A program made the translations under genes and the position numbers. Of a stretch of 64,000 nt of DNA, positions 53,801-60,032 are shown piece after piece (the first letter of the stretch is position 1; the number at the start of each line of letters is the position of its first letter). This DNA comes from Halonotius aquaticus (GTDB lineage: Archaea > Halobacteriota > Halobacteria > Halobacteriales > Haloferacaceae): assembly GCF_003605575.1 (NCBI RefSeq), contig NZ_QKNY01000012.1, positions 17,900-81,899 on the forward strand, given 5' to 3'. Under the pieces are notes generated by a model. That model did no database searches. It saw nothing but the letters and a program-made list of their open reading frames with translations, and was not told where the DNA came from.

Positions 53801-55685
53801 CGACGCTCTCAGCGATACTATGTTCGATGCCGATCTGCTGGACGCCTTCGCCGGGTGGATGCAGGATCACATCGATCCCAACACCTACCCAAACGACGAG
53901 CAGCGCGAGTTTATTACGACGGCCGAGCAGGTGGCGTTACTGCAAGGCCCGCCAGGAACGGGGAAAACGGACGGGACGCTCGCCCCGACACTGTGTGGCC
54001 GGCTGTTCGCTGCCGGACAAATCGGACAGAGCGTGTCCGGACTAATCACCGCGCCGTCGAATACAGCCGTCGACGAGGTTTTAGAGAGTACCGCTGAACT
54101 ACTCAACACGCTCTCTGAAAACGGCGTTCACGGACTCTCCGAGGAGACAGTCGATATCGTCCGGGTGACACACGAAACGCCAGACAATCCCGTAGATGGT
54201 GTCGAATACATCCATTACTCCGATAGCGAGGGAGCCAAACGACTTCGAGAGTTGCGCGATCAGATGCAAGCCACCGACAACCGGGTTGTACCTGCCTCCC
54301 AGGCTGACAAGACGCCGACAGCCGACGGTGGATCAACACAAAGCCAGTCCGGACAGGCAACAATCGATCTGTTCGACCAAGGAGAATCCACAGAGACTGA
54401 CGTGACCGGCGATGGGCCGCCCGCTAGCGAACAGTCACACACGCTCATCTTTGCGACGCCGACATCCAGCTGGGGAATGCTGAAGAAAGTATGTACAGCG
54501 AGTAGTCCCGACCCCGAAGATATCGCTAACTTCGATCTATGGGATCTAATCGTCGCTGACGAGGCTTCGATGCTCACACTCCCAAAACTCATTCTTGCCG
54601 GCACCGCGATGAAGCGGTCGGGACAACTCCTACTCGGCGGTGATCATCGGCAACTGCCACCCGTTCAAAAACACGAGTGGGAAGATACCCACCGGAAGTC
54701 TATCGTCGAGGCCGCACCGCACCTATCGGCCCTCAACTACTTCCGCTTGCTCGGTGGCGATCTTGATGGTGACCATGCCCATACGGACAGTAGCGAGGGT
54801 GACAGTCATACCGTCGAGGAGAGGGGCAGCGACCCAGCAGCGAACGCCGATACTGAGGTTCTCGATGCCGATGAGCGCGACCGGCTTGCCGCCAATATTG
54901 ATCCCGACAACAATCCGATTCCGTTGATTCAACTGGATACGACGTTCCGTTTCGGCCCTGAGACAGCGGATTTTATCGGAAACACAGTGTACGATAAGGA
55001 TGGGATCGACTATTCGGCGACCGAGCATGACGACACCCCAGAGCTGCATAGGGCCGACACTGAGCCGCTACAGGCTGTCTTTGCCGACAATCCGATTACC
55101 GTCATCACCTACGATTCCGACCGCACGTTTCAGCAGGTGAACATAATTGAGTCAACGATCTGTAATATCCTGTTGTTGAAGCACAGCCACGAGGCGACCG
55201 CCGGTGTGGTCACACCCCATAACGCCCAACGAAGCCGCCTTCGATCCAATATTGCTACCATGCAGCAGCGTTTTGAGAATCCACCGGTCGACCTCGATAA
55301 CGGAACGCAGGTTGAAACGGTCAATCGGTTTCAGGGTGGGCAGAACGACATGATGATCGTGAGTGCGACCGCCTCAAATCCACAGTTTATCCGGTCGGAG
55401 AGCGATTTCCTATTGGAATTAAATCGGGCCAACGTCGCGTTCAGCCGTCACAAGTACAAACTGATCGTCGTCATGGCCGAATCCCTACTCTCGCACATCC
55501 CCGACGATCCCGACACCTACGATCAATCACTTCTGTGGAAAACGCTGTCTCACGACGCCGGCGAAGCCCCGACAGTTGACGCCGACCCAGAGTGGAACGG
55601 AACGCTTAGCGAGTTTACCGAACCGGTGACGCCGCCGAATCAGGAACTAGCTGACAATACCGACGTGTCAATCTATCACCTCTAA
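50853..55685 (+). CDS. Cas4/Dna2-like nuclease fused to superfamily 1 (UPF1-like) helicase
   Basis: A 1610-residue protein. A PD-(D/E)XK nuclease domain occupies about residues 25-270. It has Cys30 (SLGQCSRFF), GHADFVIVW, RVIDAKSTAEQKSYQQIQAA and a CSQCPYTESC cluster near 258-268, the single-plus-three cysteine pattern of the 4Fe-4S site in Cas4, AddB and Dna2. The helicase core is in the second half: QGPPGTGKTDGTLAP near 1031, VADEASMLTLPK near 1234, LGGDHRQLPPVQK, VETVNRFQGGQNDMMIVSATAS near 1490 and ELNRANVAFSRHKYKL. Such enzymes process 5' flaps or degrade DNA ends. A helix-hairpin-helix-like part (LVENGITTIDELADLC) sits between. It probably serves replication or defence of the replicon together with the DEDD exonucleases downstream. 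Confidence 0.9.
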   Translation: MNATMATPPDASTDILKPAEIGEYLSLGQCSRFFKHRIDDVSKSEHHDGDEYDEAFTPLNLLLSEAGEQFEQGVKSRYERQVDDVVDLTNDDEGDEFDPDHWTVLETITAALAQPAETGFTVLFQPTLKGEVAAYNIAGHADFVIVWPTESGAGVRVIDAKSTAEQKSYQQIQAAIYTRLIEQAVETSANIDSQAVTYSAGVVTRETEWESEFDISNHPSFDYRSRIADVTRMLQVDGEIASTSEHDLSDAPYAITDKCSQCPYTESCTTEAFEQSHVRLLGLSESEQKVLVENGITTIDELADLCTAPNDDEWDPTTQKRAGFVSKDSLYYDLKADTTIGDSLPNLVYQAEAIRRQLSDPDDYQNGLWIPGTGKFQLPEDDPFDPTEVEFAPNSMIRVYLNVQHDHLRDRLVQLSARVSVSDPDIDSIRISKLAENDQSGDEQIGFDSAAADHSEQSLLTRFVSDLNTAIEAVASRMDIPSGFGQDNPLLQFYTYTAGEYDALREAIERETDAASGDADSDAADTDTSTYPEPMTGGRVESPEQLIQAFADTLEGQPGTDTPRVAHIKPEIKPRLAIPTTSYGLLHVYDFLNPPSDEYSKPKTPDGWQHTPVDAASGESVDIRSLFRHRLFNTERAWRRTDDGISVDPTDYPNSQGLKTRYRYGAEIPLGYIWAAMGRIDEQWIDDVEMDIDDDAYNIKNDINSYLYYDPVDRERKISETDVTALGKHLVDAIEHVERAAFYRSEKVTDRKTEVDPATLWTDTRETATIAEASRDYLAIEHTAQQQELYELYRKLPRQRILSGETIPVKIKSIDTNTGRNGSIVVSGDIPYGHPNLFGEENAEDAKLVCKKKGKEGTSGGDWMVANRYYPTTHTTEATTPAEIEMGVKATIRSIDLKAQEISVELRNMFWNPGRYDSVHRDFTLDGVEARGDDFRTFIDTDGWLILDPTTQSFSADRADKALETADQNALHTLLEGLRWGEDDALSDTMFDADLLDAFAGWMQDHIDPNTYPNDEQREFITTAEQVALLQGPPGTGKTDGTLAPTLCGRLFAAGQIGQSVSGLITAPSNTAVDEVLESTAELLNTLSENGVHGLSEETVDIVRVTHETPDNPVDGVEYIHYSDSEGAKRLRELRDQMQATDNRVVPASQADKTPTADGGSTQSQSGQATIDLFDQGESTETDVTGDGPPASEQSHTLIFATPTSSWGMLKKVCTASSPDPEDIANFDLWDLIVADEASMLTLPKLILAGTAMKRSGQLLLGGDHRQLPPVQKHEWEDTHRKSIVEAAPHLSALNYFRLLGGDLDGDHAHTDSSEGDSHTVEERGSDPAANADTEVLDADERDRLAANIDPDNNPIPLIQLDTTFRFGPETADFIGNTVYDKDGIDYSATEHDDTPELHRADTEPLQAVFADNPITVITYDSDRTFQQVNIIESTICNILLLKHSHEATAGVVTPHNAQRSRLRSNIATMQQRFENPPVDLDNGTQVETVNRFQGGQNDMMIVSATASNPQFIRSESDFLLELNRANVAFSRHKYKLIVVMAESLLSHIPDDPDTYDQSLLWKTLSHDAGEAPTVDADPEWNGTLSEFTEPVTPPNQELADNTDVSIYHL

Positions 55686-55889
55686 CAGACAGATTGAGTT
55701 CTAGTGGGCCACAGAAGGACGTAATATACCAAAGCTCTCTGTGGGTTAGAATCCCACAGAGGTTGATCTGTAGTCTGAATTTAGCTGGAAATGCAGAATT
55801 GCTTATTCCTGAAGTATCAACCTTCGAAGCAGCTTCCATAACAAACATGCTATTATCCGACTGTCATTACGACAGAGAGGTCTGTGAAG

Positions 55890-56627
55890 ATGGGTACACT
55901 TGTCATCGACATTGAAACCGCGAGTCCGTTCGAAGAGCCGCCGGAGAATTCAAACGAGACCCAGTACTTCGAATTGTTCGCTGTCAGCCTCGCCTATGCT
56001 GACGAGGTGAATAACATGCCAGAAACCGAGGTATTGTTCCGACGCGGTAACTGGGACGAACAGTACACAATCGATCTATACGAACGGCTCTTCGATTGGT
56101 GTGACCAGCGGAATGTGGATCGGCTCCTCACATACAACGGCACTTGGTTCGACGGCAAGCACTTACTGAATTGGGCCCGCGATATCGATGAGAGTGGTAG
56201 CCGCAACTTCTCGGCACGCATAGAGACTTTGTTCGAAAACCACGTTGATGTCGCACTCGCGGCTGCCGACGAGTATGAATCCGAGCTCTGGGACGATCAG
56301 CACATCCTCCCTGACTGGAAAGTCTACGACCTCACCGGGATCGAAAACGACAGCATCTGGTACGACGACTACGACTTCCCCGACACCTATCTCTCTGAGA
56401 TCGAAGGGAAAGCTGTGCAAGGCAAGCACATCGGGCAAACTCTCGGCGAGAAATACGTGCAAAACGTCGAAGCAGGTATCGAACATACCGGCGTTCACCG
56501 CGAACTTACACAACTACTCAACGACTACTGTCTAAGCGATGTCGCAGATCTCATCGACCTATACACAGCACTGGGTGGCCCCCGTCTCGACGATACATAC
56601 CGCCGTACTGCCGCCGACATCGGCTGA
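55890..56627 (+). CDS. DEDD-type 3'-5' exonuclease (RNase H-like fold)
   Basis: A 245-residue protein with the exonuclease signature MGTLVIDIETASP at its start (Asp and Glu of motif I), LLTYNGTWFDGKHLLNWARD (motif II) and LNDYCLSDVADLIDLYTAL (motif III). This pattern is found in the DnaQ-like and RNase_H_2 superfamily, which removes nucleotides from 3' ends using two metal ions. ATG 55890 is preferred over GTG 55884 because it starts directly with the first strand. It lies 204 bases after the Cas4/Dna2-like gene on the same strand, so the two may act together in DNA end processing. A second, only distantly similar DEDD protein is encoded at 59180-59827. Confidence 0.75.
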   Translation: MGTLVIDIETASPFEEPPENSNETQYFELFAVSLAYADEVNNMPETEVLFRRGNWDEQYTIDLYERLFDWCDQRNVDRLLTYNGTWFDGKHLLNWARDIDESGSRNFSARIETLFENHVDVALAAADEYESELWDDQHILPDWKVYDLTGIENDSIWYDDYDFPDTYLSEIEGKAVQGKHIGQTLGEKYVQNVEAGIEHTGVHRELTQLLNDYCLSDVADLIDLYTALGGPRLDDTYRRTAADIG

Positions 56628-57051
56628 CTTTGATAACACAACCGGGTTCGTCGAGTAGGAAGCGTAGCGTTTCTGTTTCCTGTAGAATCTCTCTGGAATC
56701 CATTGCCGTCAGATCTGTTGTAATTTTAGCTCCTCCGGCATAAGTGGGCCTCGGTGCAGTAGATTTACTCTGTTCTGATGAAATCTCACATCACCCAGAC
56801 TATCGCTTGCGTGCTCGATACAACGACACTCTGTGCGGCAGCGACCTTTGTGGGGTGTTTCTGCACCAGGTTCGCTTAGAGGGGCGTCCCGGCCCGTGCG
56901 TAGTCGTAGGTTTTGTGTTGGATTTCAGCTTTGCTCGTCTAACGGTAGGTAGACTCCGTAGTAATCGGGGATTGCTGAAGTTCTATGTATTACTATCTCT
57001 TTAGAGATAACTACGAACAAGAGTACGGCCGCGAACAAGGCACTACCTACA
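56628..57051. other. Gene-free stretch of 424 bases
   Basis: No convincing gene is seen. A plus-strand ORF at 56744-57004 (rich in Cys, Gly and Leu, not acidic) looks like chance. The last 50 bases before 57052 contain AT-rich promoter-like sequence for the HTH gene. I see no transposon ends or structured RNA. Confidence 0.45.
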
Positions 57052-57729
57052 ATGATCGAATTGATGGATGCTACAGCTGGAAAGATGGTCTTAGCAGTCA
57101 AACGTGGGGATTCTATCAACCACATCGCGAGTAAGATCGATATCTCGTACTCGTGGGTATACGACTGGATTGAGCGGTTAGAAAACACAAATATTATCGC
57201 TAATATCGATAATGGGATTCAGATCATCGATCACGAGATGCGCCAGCAGTACGCCGAGATGATGGCTGCGTTGTACAGCCGCGACACCATCTCGCAGGAC
57301 GACGCGTACGTCATTCCACACTTCGCTGGGATGGAGTTTGCGTTTACAGAGATAGATGCTGCGTATGTCTGGACACAGGGCGGCTACCAAATCGCGCGGA
57401 GCCACGACGACTATCCGGTGTTTATCGAAGTCCACGACCGTGACATCGAACGGTGGATGGCGTTCTTCCAGCAGTTTGATGTTGAGACGACACTCAACGA
57501 GCGTCCAGACGCCAACGAGGTCACTGGGAATGTTCACTACGTATTGTTCCCGAAGACAACCAGTATCGAAACCGAGTGGGTCGACGGTAACCCTGTCATC
57601 CCGTTAGAGGATGCAATCGACCAGATGATGGAGAATCACCCAGCATACGAGCCCGCCTTGGAGATCATCGCCGACAAGTACGACAGAGATATCGATGCGT
57701 CACACCACGATCCGCCGAGCCCAGATTAA
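57052..57729 (+). CDS. HTH protein, solitary paralogue of the 14028 gene
   Basis: A 225-residue protein with an N-terminal winged helix (SINHIASKIDISYSWVYDWIERLENTNIIANI) and the same core as the putative antitoxin at 14028: DDAYVIPHFAG, FAFTEIDAAYVWTQGGYQ and NPVIPLEDAIDQM. No nucleotidyltransferase gene follows. Instead the next gene is the RadA-like protein, after a paired inverted repeat and a GGAAAC cluster. Its TAA stop lies inside the left arm of the inverted repeat. It may have become a stand-alone regulator, perhaps of the downstream operon through that repeat. The family link is clear from shared motifs; function is inferred. Confidence 0.75.
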   Translation: MIELMDATAGKMVLAVKRGDSINHIASKIDISYSWVYDWIERLENTNIIANIDNGIQIIDHEMRQQYAEMMAALYSRDTISQDDAYVIPHFAGMEFAFTEIDAAYVWTQGGYQIARSHDDYPVFIEVHDRDIERWMAFFQQFDVETTLNERPDANEVTGNVHYVLFPKTTSIETEWVDGNPVIPLEDAIDQMMENHPAYEPALEIIADKYDRDIDASHHDPPSPD

Positions 57730-57766
57730 CCAACAAGCCGCTCGTAAATTTCATTGTGTTGGTTAA
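57726..57766. repeat. Inverted repeat TTAACCAAC / GTTGGTTAA, copy 3
   Basis: Nine-base arms at 57726-57734 and 57758-57766 are separated by 23 bases. The left arm includes the stop codon of the HTH gene. The site heads the intergenic region in front of the RadA-like operon. It is the third copy of the motif found at 46801 and 49961. Confidence 0.8.
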
Positions 57767-57794
57767 TACATCAGCGTAGGTTGCGACTTGTTCT

Positions 57795-57888
57795 GGAAAC
57801 GTTCTCGGAAACAGTCGCTCATTTGCAGAATCTCTACCATAGGAGGCAGTTTCCGTCTGTATCGTCCCCTTCCCTGAAGCACGGAAAC
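57795..57888. repeat. Cluster of GGAAAC motifs, candidate origin or operator region
   Basis: GGAAAC occurs at 57795-57800, 57807-57812 and 57883-57888 on the plus strand and as GTTTCC at 57849-57854. Together with the inverted repeat at 57726-57766 they fill the 200-base intergenic region before the RadA-like gene. The GGAAAC core matches the palindrome before orc1. A replication origin with Orc boxes is one explanation, and a regulator binding array is another. Confidence 0.4.
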
Positions 57889-57930
57889 ATCACGCCGCGA
57901 GTTATCGGGGACAGTGATAACTAGTCGAGT

Positions 57931-58866
57931 ATGCCACCCCATTCAACCTCGAACCGATTGGCGGTCGACCAGCCGACCCGCGACGCCGACCGTAATCAGG
58001 CCTTCGCTGACCAAGCCGATCCGGCTACTGACGAGTTGCTGTTGCCGCAGCTCGACGACGGCATCACGCTGCTCGATGTCGAGGGAAGCCGTGGCGTCCC
58101 GATCCTGCAGTCGCTCGTCCTCGATCATCTCCTCCTGCACGATGGGCCTGCCTTTTGGGTCGACGCAAACGGTCACGCAACAACGACTACACTCGCCCAG
58201 ATCGCCCCCAGCCAACGGTTGCTCAACCGAATCCATGTCGCACGCGGGTTCACCGCCTACCAGCACTACAGTGCCGTCTGTGATCTCCCAACGGCGGTGA
58301 ACAAGACTATCCAGGCATCGACCGCCAGTCCCGGCGCAAAGAGTCGACACCCACCAAATCGTAGCAAGGACACCTCTCCCCACACACCTGCCCTCGTCGT
58401 CGTGCCGGCCGTCGACTCCCAGTACCGCACCGACAATACGCTCGGTGAAACGGACGCGGAAACGCTTCAGGCCCGAACGCTGGCACGGCTGTCGAGCTAC
58501 GCCGATGGGTACGACATACCCGTGCTCGTTACGCGAAACGAACGAAACGAATTCACTGAACCAGTTGCGACGGCCGCCGATTACCACCTGGAGTGCGAAC
58601 AGACTCGGATGGGACCACGGATCGTCGGCGAGGACTTCGAGACGCTCGTCTATCCCGTTGGCGACGGCGCGTACTACCAGACGACGTTCGCGTATTGGCG
58701 GCAGCTGTTCGCAGCGCGTGCCACACAGGTCGGTGTGGAACCGACGACGACGGCGTCGACTGCCAAGGGCGTCGGGACAGGCGTCACAGCCACCGGTGAG
58801 ACAGTGGTGGCCACCGCAGATCCGCTGCTCGATGCGTGGACAGCCACCGGTGGAGGGGGGCGGTAA
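57931..58866 (+). CDS. RadA/RecA-like protein without canonical P-loop
   Basis: A 311-residue protein whose strand and motif order recall RadA/Rad51. LLDVEGSRGVPILQSLVLDHLL (first 20: LLDVEGSRGVPILQSLVLDH) at about 47-70 occupies the Walker A place, followed by PAFWVDANGHATTTTL, then NRIHVARGFTAYQHYSAV (compare NIHVARAYNS in RadA), a TPALVVVPAVDS strand at the Walker B place, and VLVTRNERNEF in place of the VVVTNQV strand. The Lys-Thr of Walker A is missing, so ATP hydrolysis is unlikely. It overlaps neither neighbour but is 2 bases from the small gene behind it. It may be a recombinase mediator or an inhibitor. A decayed copy lies at 50014. Confidence 0.65.
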   Translation: MPPHSTSNRLAVDQPTRDADRNQAFADQADPATDELLLPQLDDGITLLDVEGSRGVPILQSLVLDHLLLHDGPAFWVDANGHATTTTLAQIAPSQRLLNRIHVARGFTAYQHYSAVCDLPTAVNKTIQASTASPGAKSRHPPNRSKDTSPHTPALVVVPAVDSQYRTDNTLGETDAETLQARTLARLSSYADGYDIPVLVTRNERNEFTEPVATAADYHLECEQTRMGPRIVGEDFETLVYPVGDGAYYQTTFAYWRQLFAARATQVGVEPTTTASTAKGVGTGVTATGETVVATADPLLDAWTATGGGGR

Positions 58867-58868
58867 GG

Positions 58869-59180
58869 ATGGGACGGACGAATCCGACATACCGAGATGC
58901 GCTGCGGGCCATCGAAGAGCGGTGGACAGAGTTCCGCCGAGCTCTCCGCCGGCGGGATCAACCACGATTCGACCGGCTCTTCGAGTACGCCCGGGAGCAC
59001 GCTGATGCAAGTGGGCTGTTTAACCACCAGAATCCGCTCCTTCCGGCACTGTTCAGCATCGATCTCGAACAGGAGGCCAGACTCGATGACCACGAACAGC
59101 GGCTAGAAGAAATAGAGCAGGCGTTAGAACACGAGGAACTGCTAAAATCTGGAGATGAAACCAAGGAGTGTGAGAAGTGA
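58869..59180 (+). CDS. Small charged helical protein
   Basis: A 103-residue protein with two highly charged helices. The first contains IEERWTEFRRALRRRDQPRFDRLFEYAREHA; written in short blocks it is IEERWTEF, RRALRRRDQPRF, DRLFEYAREHA. The sequence FNHQNPLLPALFSIDLEQEARL links to a second helix ending in HEELLKSGDETKE. The Arg-rich first part could bind DNA. It is located between the RadA-like gene and the exonuclease gene, and its TGA shares a base with the next ATG (59180). A decayed copy with the same spacing lies at 50500. It is probably a subunit of the RadA-like protein or exonuclease complex. Confidence 0.7.
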   Translation: MGRTNPTYRDALRAIEERWTEFRRALRRRDQPRFDRLFEYAREHADASGLFNHQNPLLPALFSIDLEQEARLDDHEQRLEEIEQALEHEELLKSGDETKECEK

Positions 59181-59827
59181 TGACACAATTAAATACAGTC
59201 GCCTTCGACATCGAGACAACCGGGTTCCACACGACCGATCAAGTGACAGTAATCGGGTTTGACGCCGACATCAGCTCACGAGTGTTTCTGAACGTCGACG
59301 ACGGTGGAACGCCGAAGTCGCTTGAGGAGCGGTTGGATAAAAACATGAATCCGGCCGTCGTCCTCTCGACACATGAGAGCGAGGCAGCACTCCTGGAAGC
59401 AATGACTGACTTCGTGGAATCGAGCCTCACCACCCAAGAGATCAAGCTGGTTGCCTACAACGGCGAAACGTGGAATGGTGGCTTCGATCTCCCATTCGTC
59501 CGTACACGGCTCAATGCTCACAATCTCGAATGGCCGTTCCTCGGACTGCCGTACATCGATCTCATGGACGTTTTCGAATCGCGATTCAATACGACGGAGA
59601 CATCTCTCACAGCGGTGTACGAGGAATTAATCGGAGAAGATCTGGGTAAACTGGATCCGTTCGATGACAGCGGCGAGGCCGTCGATGCCTGGGAAAGTGG
59701 CAATTTTGAACCGGTTGTGCGGCACAATGTTGCCGACATTCGGCGGACACGAGCCCTCATGGACGTGGCTGAGAGATACTGTTCGAAGTCGGATTTCTCG
59801 ATGAAGTCACTCGATCCCGTCGCCTGA
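59180..59827 (+). CDS. DEDD-type exonuclease (DnaQ/RNase H-like)
   Basis: A 215-residue protein starting MTQLNTVAFDIETTGFHTT with the DxE motif of the DEDD superfamily. LVAYNGETWNGGFDLPFVRTRL is motif II, and HNVADIRRTRALMDVAE is motif III. The fold is that of DnaQ-like 3'-5' exonucleases. ATG at 59180 is chosen over GTG 59177 since it overlaps the previous stop by one base, the usual coupling. It completes a three-gene operon with the RadA-like and small charged proteins. The missing third gene in the decayed copy at 50 kb may have been replaced by the Cas4/Dna2-like gene, which is next there. Confidence 0.78.
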   Translation: MTQLNTVAFDIETTGFHTTDQVTVIGFDADISSRVFLNVDDGGTPKSLEERLDKNMNPAVVLSTHESEAALLEAMTDFVESSLTTQEIKLVAYNGETWNGGFDLPFVRTRLNAHNLEWPFLGLPYIDLMDVFESRFNTTETSLTAVYEELIGEDLGKLDPFDDSGEAVDAWESGNFEPVVRHNVADIRRTRALMDVAERYCSKSDFSMKSLDPVA

Positions 59828-60032
59828 GATTGAGACGTTCTCGTAGAAATATTAAAAAGAATATATTTGTGAAACATAATGCAAGATGGATGGCGCGAAT
59901 CAGTCATGAAAAATCTCTCCGGATTCGGGTAGCGGAAGTGGTGGTACAGGAGATGTGATCAACAATTGTTCTGAACCCCACCGGCGTAGTCGGACTATCA
60001 GACCGAGATGGACGCAGGTATGAACATCGCGG

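Noticed and set aside
56744..57004. 86-codon plus-strand ORF
   Set aside because: Composition is unlike haloarchaeal proteins (few acidic residues, many Cys and Leu), with no ribosome binding site or family motif.
57943..59010. Minus-strand ORF of 355 codons opposite the RadA-like gene
   Set aside because: The plus-strand product has RadA-like motifs, duplicate-copy support and acidic composition. The minus-strand product is an Arg- and Cys-rich shadow.
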